Positions 1 through 8,549 are shown, counted from the first letter of the stretch. The stretch: DNA of 32,107 nt from an uncultured Bacteroidota bacterium (GCA_903881585.1 CAIRTW010000096.1:1-32107), one strand, 5' to 3'. Program-made: numbers and translations. The notes: generated by a model not told the origin, from the letters alone.

Positions 1-45
1 GATAATACAACCAAGAACAACTTCGTTTTACAGCAAAAAGAAAAA

Positions 46-81
46 CCGCCTCAAAATTGCTTTTGAGACGGCCTCTTTTTT
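46..81. terminator. Bidirectional intrinsic terminator candidate
   Basis: Two 11-nt arms at 46-56 and 61-71 pair with a single mismatch around a 4-nt loop. A T-run follows at 75-81 on the plus strand and an A-run lies just before the stem, so it could also work on the minus strand. It probably ends a gene that lies left of the window. The rest of 1-214 holds no gene that I can see. Confidence 0.7.
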
Positions 82-137
82 ATGCCCCTGTTTCAAAAAT
101 TTACAAAAGCATACAACTCCATCGATCCTTTGATCGC

Positions 138-153
138 CCGGATAGCTATCGGG
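138..153. repeat. GATAGCTATC palindrome, copy 1
   Basis: The 10-bp perfect palindrome GATAGCTATC (141-150) is flanked by CCCG and GGG, and by CCTTT and AAAGG further out, so it can form a longer imperfect hairpin just upstream of the first lipoprotein gene. The same core recurs at 16958-16967 and 31484-31493, always between genes. Confidence 0.6.
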
Positions 154-214
154 AAAGGTTCAGACGACTTCAACTAAAAACATTATCTTTCGCAATTCTT
201 TGCGTGCAAAAAAT

Positions 215-631
215 ATGAAAAAAAATATCCCGCTGTATATACTTTTACTTTGTATTGTTTTAATACTTACTCACTCCTGCCATAAAAAAAGTGATCCGGT
301 AAACTATGGAATAAAATTCGATGGCCACTGGACCGGCGTCAACTCCTGCGATTCCACAATTCAATCCATCGATATAGAAGCTCCGCTCAATGACTTTAAC
401 GCAGTCTTCTACACCGGGCATACAGATACCGGATTTTGCTCCAAGTCCATTACGTTTTACGGCACAGTCAACGGTGATTCAGTCTCTTTCCCTGCAGCTG
501 TATATGAAGACAGTTGCGGAAACGGATATACCTTCTACCAATACGGCACGATACAGGGCTTAACATTGATACTCACCCGGATCAGGAAGGGAACTGTGAA
601 TGACACCTGTATTTTTACAGCAACAAAATAA
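215..631 (+). CDS. Small lipoprotein with compact beta-sheet domain
   Basis: This is a 138-residue exported protein of unknown function. A hydrophobic signal segment (about residues 5-20) ends in a lipobox-like Thr-His-Ser-Cys with Cys22 as the likely lipidation site, so it should sit in the membrane facing the periplasm or the outside. The mature part opens with a Gly-x-Trp-x-Gly...Cys motif, alternates short beta strands with turns, and closes with Asp-Thr-Cys-x-Phe...Lys. That layout matches a small barrel-like domain I know from Bacteroidota lipoproteins, and the C-terminal part of the lipoprotein at 20678 has it too. I chose ATG 215; a TTG at 200 is in frame but would put charged residues ahead of the signal peptide. 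It lies 6 nt before the next lipoprotein gene, so the two are probably one operon. Confidence 0.75.
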   Translation: MKKNIPLYILLLCIVLILTHSCHKKSDPVNYGIKFDGHWTGVNSCDSTIQSIDIEAPLNDFNAVFYTGHTDTGFCSKSITFYGTVNGDSVSFPAAVYEDSCGNGYTFYQYGTIQGLTLILTRIRKGTVNDTCIFTATK

Positions 632-637
632 CGGACT

Positions 638-1630
638 ATGAAAAGCCTTATCCCTCTGCTCCTCCTTGCTGCATTTGCCATCCAGGGCTGTCAGTTGAAT
701 CCATCTGAAATGAAACGTGGCTTCGAAATCGATGAGGCAACCCGCAATGAGATCAACGACCTGGATATGAAGGTATTCCAATATGTACAGGCCGGCGATC
801 TGAACGCATTCAACCTGCTGTCATCCGCAGCAATGAAAGCACAATTAGCCACAGGCGGTCAGCAAGAAGTATGGAACAGGTTTACAAATATTTTCATGCA
901 CAGATCATACCGGGTGCACGACGAAGTATATGTCAACAGCCTGCTCCCAGGCTACAAGCTAAATATAAAACCAGAGCGGGACTCCGATAACTATGAGTTT
1001 TCCATGGCCACCACGACGCGGGAAATGGATGTATCATTTTTAATACTAGAAGACAAAGCATCAGAGTACCTGCTAACCATCATGTACGGAAAGTACAATG
1101 GTAAGTGGCTCGTGAACGGAATGTTTGTGAATGGGTATTCTGTTTTAAAGAAAACAGCGCCGGCGTATTATGCCAGGGCAAAAGAACTGTACAATGGCGG
1201 GGACCTGATCGATGCAGCAATGTGCATGAATATATGCGACAGGATTGCCCGGCCTTGCGATACGTTTTTCAAATACAAAAACATAACGGCCATGGAGCAC
1301 TTTGGAAAGAAAGTGATCCAGGAAGCTGTTGACAAATATCCGATGCCTTACACGTTAAATGATGTAAACGGGAAACCGGCCATATTCGGAATACAACCAC
1401 AACAAATTAAAGGCGAGCTGTTGCCGCAAGTCAACTATATCAGCAAGATTACGGTCGCTGATTCTGTAGCGCTAAAAAAGGAGAACAAAGAGGTGCAGAA
1501 GGCCGTAGGCCGGCAGTTTCCCCACTTCAAGGAGAATAATACGCACATCCTGTACCGTGCATTCAACGACCTGCCATCAGATAGCAAGATACCTGAGAGC
1601 TATAACTTTATTGAAGACACAAAGCAATAG
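638..1630 (+). CDS. Lipoprotein of unknown function
   Basis: This is a 330-residue predicted lipoprotein. Residues 1-17 form a type II signal peptide ending Ile-Gln-Gly-Cys, with Cys18 as the acylation site. I do not recognise the mature part. It is a mixed alpha/beta sequence with no transmembrane segment: the helical start (residues 30-75) contains a Gln-Ala-Gly-Asp-Leu-Asn-Ala-Phe stretch, as in proteins that track a residual or secreted quantity, and the middle (about 95-175) is strand-rich, ending with Gly-Lys-Trp-Leu-Val-Asn-Gly. It follows the preceding lipoprotein gene by 6 nt, suggesting cotranscription, and ends only 12 nt from the stop of the convergent gene. No terminator hairpin is visible in that gap. 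Confidence 0.8.
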   Translation: MKSLIPLLLLAAFAIQGCQLNPSEMKRGFEIDEATRNEINDLDMKVFQYVQAGDLNAFNLLSSAAMKAQLATGGQQEVWNRFTNIFMHRSYRVHDEVYVNSLLPGYKLNIKPERDSDNYEFSMATTTREMDVSFLILEDKASEYLLTIMYGKYNGKWLVNGMFVNGYSVLKKTAPAYYARAKELYNGGDLIDAAMCMNICDRIARPCDTFFKYKNITAMEHFGKKVIQEAVDKYPMPYTLNDVNGKPAIFGIQPQQIKGELLPQVNYISKITVADSVALKKENKEVQKAVGRQFPHFKENNTHILYRAFNDLPSDSKIPESYNFIEDTKQ

Positions 1631-1641
1631 CTTGCCTTTGG

Positions 1642-2691
1642 CTACTCTTCCTCATCAAAGTATATCTTATAAAAGCTCTTCCCCATCCGCTCATCATAGC
1701 CCTTTTCTATCAGGCTTTTATCCCCATGTATGTAAACATGAAAATTCTTATCCAGCTTTAGAACGCTCTTAAATACCCGCGCCTGTTTCTTCACGGCCAG
1801 CGTAGAGATATCAAACCTGTCCGGTATTTCCAGGTCATTCATCTCGGCATAGCTTGTCTCAAATTTCCGGAACGCCTTTATCATGCCGCTGTCGTCAAAA
1901 ACCTCTTTCTCAAACGACTTCTTATCAAACGACTCATTGGCCCGGAAATACTCCACAGACTTATTGAGCAGGTCTATCTGGTCCGTCTTCGCTATGTCAT
2001 ATTCCTCCGGCAGTTGCTTGGCTATAAACTGCTTGGCCACGTTCATGAACTGATTGGTCTGGAAATATTCATTCGCCTGCGGGGCCACACTCAAAAAAGT
2101 CTCTCGCCAGAACACCGCTTCCTCTCCCCTGCTTGCACTGTCGTATATCAGCACATCAAACCCCTGCTCGGCATTGGTGGGCAGCACCAGGCAGGCCTTG
2201 TCATACTTGGCTACATCCACACCTTCGCGCACGGTCAGTGCAAATTCGCTGGCATCCATTGCAAGGTCTATAAAGTGGCTCTTGGTCTCTGTTTTGTATA
2301 TCCCTATCGCATCCACAAAAGCTCCGTCCACCAGGCAGTTCTCATAGTAGCATACATATAGTTCGCCCGTTTTTATTTTGGGGTGCACGGTGCTCTCATA
2401 CAGATGTTTCGCTATGTTCACCGAGTTCTTGTGAAAGGTTGCCCCTTCAGCCAGCGTCTCCAGGCAATAATTATACACCTCATTGTAATCCAGCGACGAC
2501 AAATGATAGAACGAGTATCTGTCCAGCTCGGAACTAAACTTCGCCAGGAAAGAATCTTTGATGATGCGCAGGTCATCATCTCCCAGTTGCAGCGGCTTTT
2601 TTGATGTCACCAGGTCTTGCCCGTTTCCTTTATTACCTATATAGTGTACAGATACCTTCTGCAACACAGCCTCACTCAAACTCATTTGCAT
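1642..2691 (-). CDS. Nucleoid-associated protein, NdpA/YejK (NA37) family
   Basis: This 349-residue cytoplasmic protein resembles the 37-kDa nucleoid-associated family (NdpA/YejK). Family features visible here are the short N-terminal strand with Val-His-Tyr-Ile-Gly-Asn-Lys, the helical Phe-Tyr-His-Leu region near residue 60, the Gly-Glu-Leu-Tyr-Val-Cys-Tyr strand near 120, and a C-terminal half rich in Lys and Glu ending in Asp-Glu-Glu-Glu. In gammaproteobacteria these proteins bind the nucleoid; their exact role is poorly defined, and Bacteroidota versions often sit near accessory genes. Two in-frame ATGs lie 6 nt apart (2691 and 2685) and I cannot choose between them. The gene reads against the two lipoprotein genes on its 3' side. 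Confidence 0.85.
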   Translation of the reverse strand: MQMSLSEAVLQKVSVHYIGNKGNGQDLVTSKKPLQLGDDDLRIIKDSFLAKFSSELDRYSFYHLSSLDYNEVYNYCLETLAEGATFHKNSVNIAKHLYESTVHPKIKTGELYVCYYENCLVDGAFVDAIGIYKTETKSHFIDLAMDASEFALTVREGVDVAKYDKACLVLPTNAEQGFDVLIYDSASRGEEAVFWRETFLSVAPQANEYFQTNQFMNVAKQFIAKQLPEEYDIAKTDQIDLLNKSVEYFRANESFDKKSFEKEVFDDSGMIKAFRKFETSYAEMNDLEIPDRFDISTLAVKKQARVFKSVLKLDKNFHVYIHGDKSLIEKGYDERMGKSFYKIYFDEEE

Positions 2692-2775
2692 ATGCTTCGC
2701 TTATTGCTGTAAAGATATTTTCTTCCCGTAGCCGTGATGCTTTTTTCTTAATAATTATCTAATCGCAATCTTTTT

Positions 2776-2793
2776 ATAAGCAGCCTTGCTTAT
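2776..2793. promoter_or_regulatory. 7-bp perfect dyad in divergent intergenic region
   Basis: ATAAGCA and TGCTTAT (2776-2782 and 2787-2793) form a perfect dyad around a 4-nt spacer. It lies in the 272-nt AT-rich gap between the divergent NdpA-type gene and the OmpA gene. It could be an operator for either gene or a small hairpin; nothing else in the gap besides the promoter box at 2931 looks like a feature. Confidence 0.3.
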
Positions 2794-2930
2794 CATTGTC
2801 ATCCATCTGCACGACTGTTTTCAACCTAACAACAACATATCATATATAAATTTAACCACGAAGACCACACAATTAACGATTATATAAAAAACACGTTCGT
2901 AAATAGAATAAGGTTTTTTAAAAATATTGT

Positions 2931-2938
2931 TAGTTTTG
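2931..2938 (+). promoter_or_regulatory. Bacteroidota -7 promoter box (TAGTTTTG)
   Basis: TAGTTTTG matches the TAnnTTTG element used by the Bacteroidota primary sigma factor. A T-run at 2914-2919 may stand for the -33 element. It lies 25 nt before the ATG of the OmpA gene, leaving a short leader. Confidence 0.6.
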
Positions 2939-2963
2939 TACTCCCCCACAATAAAGTACAGTT

Positions 2964-4805
2964 ATGAAAAACATATTTACATTCATTTTGCTATTAACTG
3001 TCTTAAAAGGCTATAGCCAGGAAGCTGATACGGCTGAAATATATTTTGATTACAACGTCGCCAGGTTCAGTGACGCATCTTCAAGACGGCTGGACAGTTT
3101 CCGGTTTGCCCGGATATTGGTTCCCGGCCACAAAACTACTGTATATGGCTACACAGACTGTAAAGGCACCGACGACTACAACAAACAGCTTTCCATAGCC
3201 CGTGCAAAAAATGTGAAGAATTATCTCGTATCGCTTGGCCTTGATGAGCACGATATTGTGCACTGTGAAGGAAAGGGCAAAGCCCGCACGGACCAGGAAC
3301 AAGATAAAGACAGAAAAGTGCTTATCATCATGGAGCGCGCACCCTCTAAGTATGCAAAAGCAAAAGAAGCAGCCGCGGCTAAGGAAGCCGTTGCTAACGC
3401 AACAAAATCCAAAACAAAAACACCAAAAACCGATGCTTTAAACCCTGCAGATTCGACTGGCATGGCCGGGAAAGTTACTAAGCCGGCAAAGACGAAAACG
3501 CCAAAAGCCGGCACGCAAAGCCCGGCTGACTCGGCTGCAATGGCTGTTAAAACGGCAAAAACAAAAACACCGAAAACAGGCACACTAAGCCCAACTGACT
3601 CTGCTGCGACGGCTGTTAAAACGGCAAAAACAAAAACACCGAAAACAGGCACACTAAGCCCGGCAGACTCTGCTGCAATGGCAGCTAAAAAGGCAAGCAG
3701 AGATTCTGCGGCCATGGCCGCGAAAGCTGCAAAAAAAGCAAACGCAGACGCTGCTGCCCTGGCTGCAAAAGCTGCTAAAAAAACAAGCGCAGATTCTGCT
3801 GCTCTGGCCGCAAAAGCTGCTAAAAAAGCAAGCGTAGACGCTGCAATGGCTGCAAAAGCCGCAAAAAAAGCAAGCGCAGATTCTGCTGCCATGGCCGCGA
3901 AAGCTGCTAAAAAGGCAAACGCGGACGCTGCACTGGCTGCAAAAGCCGCAAAAAAAGCAAGCGCGGACTCTGCTGCAATGGCGGCTAAAATGGCAAAACC
4001 CACAACACCCAAAGCCGGTGGCACCCACCCTGCAGACTCTACAGGGATGGCCAAGACCACAAAACCTAAGAACCCCAAAACAGGCTCCCATAACACGTCC
4101 GATTCAACTGGTAAAATTGCTAAAACCAAAGATCCAAAATCGGATGGATCTAAACCAGGGACGCAAACCAGCACAGGAACATCCACTGGAAATGCTGCAG
4201 CCGATGGAACAGCACCGGTGCCGCTTGTACTTGGTGAAAACATGGAAAACACCGCTGCCGCACCAGTAGACGGAACTGCAAACACAGCTGGCACTCAGCC
4301 GCCCGTTGCTGCGGGCACGGTTGTGCACCCAAAAATACCTGCGCCAGAGGCCATTGTTCCACTACCAAAAGATGCTAAAGTAAAGCGCAAGGCCGAAAAG
4401 AACATAGCCACTCTTGATCCGAAAAACCTGATCATCGGCGAAATAATCCCGCTTAACAATATCTACTTCGCGCCCGCATCCAATGAAATGCTGCGCCAAT
4501 CAGAGCCATCTCTGGAGTTATTATTCAAATTCCTCAAAACCAATACGAACCTCGCTGTGGAGATTCAGGGCCGTATCTGTTGTCTTAACCCAATTGATGG
4601 CACCGATGAGCCTGATGGCAACGGCAGCACACGGTCAACGGCAAGGGCAAAAAATATTTACGATTACCTGGTTACAAAAGGCATCGAAAAGAGCCGTCTC
4701 AGCTATTCAGGATTGGGTAACACAAAGCCATCGGTTTACCCCGAGAAAACAGAATTCGACCGCGACCTCAACCGCAGGGCTACCATGAAGATCATCTACA
4801 AGTAG
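2964..4805 (+). CDS. Double OmpA-domain protein with Lys/Ala repeat linker
   Basis: This 613-residue exported protein has an OmpA-like domain at each end. Residues 1-18 are a signal peptide. The first OmpA-type domain (about 25-125) has the Ile-Tyr-Phe-Asp-Tyr-Asn start, a Gly-Tyr-Thr-Asp turn and an Ala-Arg-Ala-Lys-Asn helix. Residues 130-420 are a low-complexity linker of Lys/Ala/Ser/Thr/Pro repeats. The second OmpA domain (about 485-613) has Asn-Ile-Tyr-Phe, Thr-Ala-Arg-Ala-Lys-Asn-Ile and an Asn-Arg-Arg-Ala end. OmpA domains normally hold peptidoglycan, so the protein may bind it at two points, with the basic linker spanning the periplasm or touching the acidic wall or LPS; that role is inference. 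The first domain lacks the usual Arg-Arg end (it has Asp-Arg-Lys) and the second has an unusual Cys-Cys pair. It is transcribed from its own promoter at 2931. Confidence 0.85.
   Translation: MKNIFTFILLLTVLKGYSQEADTAEIYFDYNVARFSDASSRRLDSFRFARILVPGHKTTVYGYTDCKGTDDYNKQLSIARAKNVKNYLVSLGLDEHDIVHCEGKGKARTDQEQDKDRKVLIIMERAPSKYAKAKEAAAAKEAVANATKSKTKTPKTDALNPADSTGMAGKVTKPAKTKTPKAGTQSPADSAAMAVKTAKTKTPKTGTLSPTDSAATAVKTAKTKTPKTGTLSPADSAAMAAKKASRDSAAMAAKAAKKANADAAALAAKAAKKTSADSAALAAKAAKKASVDAAMAAKAAKKASADSAAMAAKAAKKANADAALAAKAAKKASADSAAMAAKMAKPTTPKAGGTHPADSTGMAKTTKPKNPKTGSHNTSDSTGKIAKTKDPKSDGSKPGTQTSTGTSTGNAAADGTAPVPLVLGENMENTAAAPVDGTANTAGTQPPVAAGTVVHPKIPAPEAIVPLPKDAKVKRKAEKNIATLDPKNLIIGEIIPLNNIYFAPASNEMLRQSEPSLELLFKFLKTNTNLAVEIQGRICCLNPIDGTDEPDGNGSTRSTARAKNIYDYLVTKGIEKSRLSYSGLGNTKPSVYPEKTEFDRDLNRRATMKIIYK
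3542..3990. repeat. In-frame tandem repeats coding the Lys/Ala linker
   Basis: Two repeat types are nested. The outer type is about 23 codons (69 bp), with a Lys-Thr-Lys-Thr-Pro-Lys core followed by Ser-Pro-Ala-Asp-Ser-Ala; the copies starting at 3542 and 3611 are identical over about 50 bases, which points to recent duplication. The inner type (about 3670-3990) is 14-15 codons, Ala-Asp-Ser-Ala-Ala-Met-Ala-Ala-Lys-Ala-Ala-Lys-Lys-Ala-Ser, in about seven diverged copies. All unit lengths are multiples of three, so copy number can change without breaking the frame. Confidence 0.85.
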
Positions 4806-4992
4806 TTGTAGCAATTATGTTCTGGTTTGGGTAGTTTATCGACGCAAGACAGCATGGTTTTAAGCCAATTACTAAGTTTGCCCGCGCTTGACTGCCTTAA
4901 AAACAGCATAAAAAAGCTGCGATCTTGGCCACTTTGCAAGTAGCCACCTTTTCAGGAGAAACATTTAACAACTCGCAGAACCTCTGTCCTAC

Positions 4993-6630
4993 TTACTTTT
5001 TCCGCAAAGCCTTAAACTCAGACCCGTCTTTCCACACTGGCCATTCGCTGCCATAGGCCAGACGCTTGCCCACATTAAAGAACAACCGTAGATCATCCAG
5101 CCCGCCTTCAAAAGTCCAGGTAGGATCATACTCGTCCGATGGCTGGTGATAGTGTTTATCCACGTATTCATCGCTCTGGCGCTTCCCTTCTTTTTTACCG
5201 CCTGCAGCATCATCAGTACCACCGCCTGCATTCAGCGCCGGCACTCCCTTTTTAGCAAAGTTGAAGTGATCTGAACGGAAATACCCACCGGCCTCAGGTT
5301 TCTCTTCCGGCGACAGATAACGCCCCTGAGCTTTTGCAGCCTCCACAAAATAATCTTCAAGGGTTGACTGTCCCTGCCCGCTGATGCTTACATCCTTACG
5401 CTTGCCCATTGCATTCACGCCGTCCATGTTTATTTCCGCTACGGTCTTATCAAGTGGATATATCGGGTGTTCGGCATAATATTTCGACCCCAGCAGCCCC
5501 TGCTCTTCCGAGGTTACCGAAAGAAATATTACCGTGCGTTCGGGTTTCTCCTTCTGGCTCTTAAAAGCCCGCGCCATTTCCAGCAACGCTGCTGATCCGC
5601 TGGCATTGTCTATTGCGCCATTGTATATAGTATCCCCTTTTGCATCTGGCTTCCCTATCCCCAGGTGGTCCCAATGCGCCGTATAGATAATGTATTCATC
5701 AGGGTGCTTGCTCCCAGTGATCTTGGCTATCACATTTTCTGACTTATTGTAAACCGTAGTGACCTTCACCTTGGTTGAAAGCTTTACGCCAAGGGGCACC
5801 GCTTTAAAGCCTTTTTTATCCGCCAGTGCCAGCAAAGTCGTGTCCTTGCCCGCGGTTGCCAGCAGTTTTTTCGTTGCATCGCCCGTCATCCAGCCGTTTA
5901 GTGCGCAATGATATTGTGTACTGCCCTTGGTATCCAGGTAAAGATTAGACTTACCCCATGAGTTTTGCACCACACTGAATGGATAAGAAGCCGCAGCAGT
6001 GTTATGTACGATCAGGCAGGCTTTTGCTCCTTGCCTTGCTGCTTCCTCATACTTATAGGTCCACCGGCCATAATAGGTCATGGTTCTGCCTTTAAATATG
6101 GTCGTGTCTCCAGCATTAAACCCCGGATCGTTTACCAGCACCATCACCACCTTTCCTTTCACATCTATACCGTCATAGTCGTTCCAGCCATATTCTGGCG
6201 CTACCACGCCATAGCCCGCAAATATAACTTCGTCATTATTCAGCGTTATTACAGAGTCGGTACGCTCGGTTGCCAGTATATAATCATCTACATTCTTTAG
6301 CTCCAGGCTGCCTTTTGCCCCCCGCACCTTCATCGTTGGGTCAGCATTCACGGTAATATCCACCAGCGGCACCTCCTGTATATAGCTTCCATTATTACCC
6401 GGCTCGGTGCCAAGGCGGGCATAAGTACTCTTCAGATAGTCAACCGTTTTTTCCTCACCTATAGTAAAAGGCCTGCGACCCATAAACTCATCCGATGACA
6501 GCACCTTAATGTGGGCCATGAGGCTGTCCTTATTAAAAGTGTCGGCGCTTTGCTGAGAGGGTTGGTTGCACCCTGCAAAAGCAGCAGCGAGAAATAACAA
6601 AACGGAACTACGGGAAATGGCTGATTGCAT
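4993..6630 (-). CDS. M28 family zinc peptidase, lipid-anchored, with PA domain
   Basis: This 545-residue exopeptidase candidate belongs to family M28. A type II signal peptide ends at Cys21, predicting a lipoprotein on the membrane surface. A protease-associated insert (about 125-260) precedes or interrupts the catalytic domain. The zinc ligands can be placed by motif: His319 and Asp321 in His-Trp-Asp-His-Leu-Gly, bridging Asp341 in Ile-Asp-Asn-Ala-Ser-Gly, the catalytic Glu pair 375-376 in Ser-Glu-Glu-Gln-Gly, Asp403 in Asn-Met-Asp-Gly, and His495 in His-Gln-Pro-Ser-Asp. All are present, so it should be active, probably trimming amino acids from exogenous peptides. It stands alone, flanked by a 187-nt gap on its 3' side with no clear terminator. 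Confidence 0.93.
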   Translation of the reverse strand: MQSAISRSSVLLFLAAAFAGCNQPSQQSADTFNKDSLMAHIKVLSSDEFMGRRPFTIGEEKTVDYLKSTYARLGTEPGNNGSYIQEVPLVDITVNADPTMKVRGAKGSLELKNVDDYILATERTDSVITLNNDEVIFAGYGVVAPEYGWNDYDGIDVKGKVVMVLVNDPGFNAGDTTIFKGRTMTYYGRWTYKYEEAARQGAKACLIVHNTAAASYPFSVVQNSWGKSNLYLDTKGSTQYHCALNGWMTGDATKKLLATAGKDTTLLALADKKGFKAVPLGVKLSTKVKVTTVYNKSENVIAKITGSKHPDEYIIYTAHWDHLGIGKPDAKGDTIYNGAIDNASGSAALLEMARAFKSQKEKPERTVIFLSVTSEEQGLLGSKYYAEHPIYPLDKTVAEINMDGVNAMGKRKDVSISGQGQSTLEDYFVEAAKAQGRYLSPEEKPEAGGYFRSDHFNFAKKGVPALNAGGGTDDAAGGKKEGKRQSDEYVDKHYHQPSDEYDPTWTFEGGLDDLRLFFNVGKRLAYGSEWPVWKDGSEFKALRKK

Positions 6631-6747
6631 CTGTGTGCGTTTTAGAAAAATAAATGTAGTAAAACTAAGTTCAACTGGTTTACTATTTTCTTTAATTTAT
6701 GGCATGAATGTTTTAATTAGGTTAATGGTTCAACAACTTTCTTTTAT

Positions 6748-6755
6748 TAATTTTG
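6748..6755 (+). promoter_or_regulatory. -7 promoter box (TAATTTTG)
   Basis: TAATTTTG fits TAnnTTTG and lies 48 nt before the ATG of the fatty-acid hydroxylase gene, within the divergent gap shared with the M28 peptidase gene. Confidence 0.5.
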
Positions 6756-6803
6756 ACTCCTATAATTCAGCCTACTGTGCGTTCGAAATAGTTTTTCAAG
6801 AAT

Positions 6804-7694
6804 ATGGATACCTTTTACAAGCATATTTTAGTTCTGCTTTCCATCCCCATATATGCCATAATTATCCCCTTCGAGATAATTCTTAGCAATTTCCAACATC
6901 GGAAGTTCTATAGCTGGAAGGAAACGCTCATGAACATTTACCTTAATGCATTAAACACGGGTGTCGATCTTTTACTTCGTTTGATAATTGGGCTTTCAAT
7001 ACTGAATTTTTTCTATCAGTACCGCGTTTCAATAAGCTGGAATCCAATTGTTTACTGGACTGTACTACTATTCGCAGAGGACTTTTGCTTTTGGTTGGAG
7101 CATTATGTCGATCATGGTGTGCGGATTTTCTGGGCGGTACATGTTACACACCATTCATCAACCGAATTTAACCTTTCTACCGGATTTAGATCATCAGTTC
7201 TGATGCCGGTATATAAATATCTGTATTTCATACCATTAATGCTGCTAGGATTCAAGCCACTTGATGCCATTTTCATGTATTCAATTACGCAGATATATGG
7301 CATCCTGGTGCATACCCAACACATAAAAAAACTGCCCCGCTGGATAGAATACTTCTTTGTAACCCCTTCCCATCACCGGGTACACCACGCCAGCAATATC
7401 CCCTACCTCGACCGCAACATGGGCATGACCTTCATCATCTGGGACCGTATGTTCGGAACGTTTACGGAAGAGATGCCGGGGGAAATTCCCCACTATGGTA
7501 TCACCAAACCTATAGAAAACCCCAACCATCCCATCCACATAATCACTCATGAGTGGCAGGAGATAGCCAAAGACATGACAAAAAAAATACCCGTAAAAGA
7601 CAAATTAAAGTATCTGTTCAACCCGCCCGGCTGGAGCCATGACGGTAGCACAAAAACATCGAAAGAGCTACAGAAAGACTGGAGGCAGAAATAA
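6804..7694 (+). CDS. Fatty acid hydroxylase / sterol desaturase family membrane enzyme
   Basis: This 296-residue integral membrane protein has the di-iron histidine boxes of the fatty acid hydroxylase superfamily: His100-x3-His104, His113-x2-His116-His117, and His190-His191-x2-His194-His195, with His170 and His173 between them. Four hydrophobic stretches (about 5-28, 50-70, 82-98, 135-165) anchor it, with the boxes on the cytoplasmic face. Bacterial members oxidise lipid chains or hydroxylate carotenoids or sphingolipid-like lipids; the length and box spacing resemble the alkylglycerol-monooxygenase-like branch, but the substrate cannot be read from the sequence. It has its own promoter box at 6748 and appears monocistronic. 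Confidence 0.88.
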   Translation: MDTFYKHILVLLSIPIYAIIIPFEIILSNFQHRKFYSWKETLMNIYLNALNTGVDLLLRLIIGLSILNFFYQYRVSISWNPIVYWTVLLFAEDFCFWLEHYVDHGVRIFWAVHVTHHSSTEFNLSTGFRSSVLMPVYKYLYFIPLMLLGFKPLDAIFMYSITQIYGILVHTQHIKKLPRWIEYFFVTPSHHRVHHASNIPYLDRNMGMTFIIWDRMFGTFTEEMPGEIPHYGITKPIENPNHPIHIITHEWQEIAKDMTKKIPVKDKLKYLFNPPGWSHDGSTKTSKELQKDWRQK

Positions 7695-7784
7695 TGCAGC
7701 TCCGGTTTTTCTATTTTTGGCTTCATGCCCTTGGGGGAAGTCGGATATTTGCCACCCGATGCTTTGCGGGGCATCACTCCTACA

Positions 7785-7800
7785 GGCGGCTTTAGCCGCC
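7785..7800. terminator. GC-rich hairpin between convergent genes
   Basis: GGCGGC and GCCGCC pair perfectly around TTTA, 91 nt after the hydroxylase gene and 7 nt before the stop of the convergent EngB gene. The following TTCATTTT is only a weak T-tract, so terminator activity is plausible rather than certain. Confidence 0.4.
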
Positions 7801-7806
7801 TTCATT

Positions 7807-8439
7807 TTAGCCCTCTTTCTCTGGCTTCACTATCTCCTCCAGCTTAAAATCTTTGTTCATTTCATCAATAAAGGCAAGTATCTCTTTCCGCCCAAGAAAT
7901 TTTACGGCGCTGGTAATAAAGCTGCGGGGTATGAACTCCCATTCTTTTTTCATGGCCTCTATGAACTGGCGGGCATGCTTGGCAGCCTCGCGCTGGGTGC
8001 TTTTATCGGCCTTGGTGAAAATGACATTGAAGGGCACTCCCCATGCTCCCAGCTTGCGCAGGAAGGCAAGGTCTATGTTTTGCGGTTCATGGCGGCTATC
8101 TATCAGCACAAACACCGTTACCAGGTTGGTGCGCTGCTGCAGATATCCCGCTATCATCTTCTCCCACGTAGCCCTTGTGTTTTGAGATACCTTAGCAAAC
8201 CCATAACCCGGTAAGTCCACAATGTAGAAAGAGTTATTGACCAGAAAGTGGTTGATTAGCTGCGTTTTGCCGGGTGTATTAGAGGTCTTGGCCAGTTTGC
8301 TCTGGTTGGTAAGCATATTTATCAGCGACGACTTCCCCACATTCGACCGGCCTATAAATGCATATTCCGGCATATCCGGTTTCGGGCATCCATCCACATT
8401 AGGACTGCTGATGATATATTTTGCTGTTGTTATCTCCAT
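7807..8439 (-). CDS. engB: Ribosome biogenesis GTP-binding protein EngB (YihA/YsxC)
   Basis: This 210-residue TRAFAC-class GTPase is required in many bacteria for assembly of the large ribosomal subunit. The GTP-binding motifs are all visible: G1 Gly-Arg-Ser-Asn-Val-Gly-Lys-Ser-Ser (30-38), G2 Thr-Pro-Gly-Lys-Thr (55-59), G3 Asp-Leu-Pro-Gly-Tyr-Gly (75-80), G4 Thr-Lys-Ala-Asp (142-145) and a Ser-Ala G5 near 180. Length is normal for the family. I chose the ATG at 8439; an upstream in-frame codon at 8457 is a TTG that would only add Ala-Phe-Tyr-Leu-Lys. It is divergent from the menG gene. Confidence 0.95.
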   Translation of the reverse strand: MEITTAKYIISSPNVDGCPKPDMPEYAFIGRSNVGKSSLINMLTNQSKLAKTSNTPGKTQLINHFLVNNSFYIVDLPGYGFAKVSQNTRATWEKMIAGYLQQRTNLVTVFVLIDSRHEPQNIDLAFLRKLGAWGVPFNVIFTKADKSTQREAAKHARQFIEAMKKEWEFIPRSFITSAVKFLGRKEILAFIDEMNKDFKLEEIVKPEKEG

Positions 8440-8549
8440 TTTTAAGTAAAAAGCCAAAAATCGTTTATTACCTCATTGCCCAATGTTTCCGGCATAGCTG
8501 AGCAGTATTCTCAAGCGAAGCCCCCTTTAGGGGTTTGGGGTTTTAGCCG

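Noticed and set aside
3670-3990. Regular short repeats that could suggest a CRISPR array
   Set aside because: Units are contiguous multiples of three, coding Ala-Asp-Ser-Ala-Ala-Lys, with no unique spacers and no cas genes.
3221-4294. Long minus-strand open frame (357 codons) rich in Ala, Val and Phe, opposite the OmpA repeat linker
   Set aside because: It is the mirror of the plus-strand Lys/Ala repeats; low-complexity composition leaves the opposite strand open. The plus-strand protein has a signal peptide and two recognisable domains.
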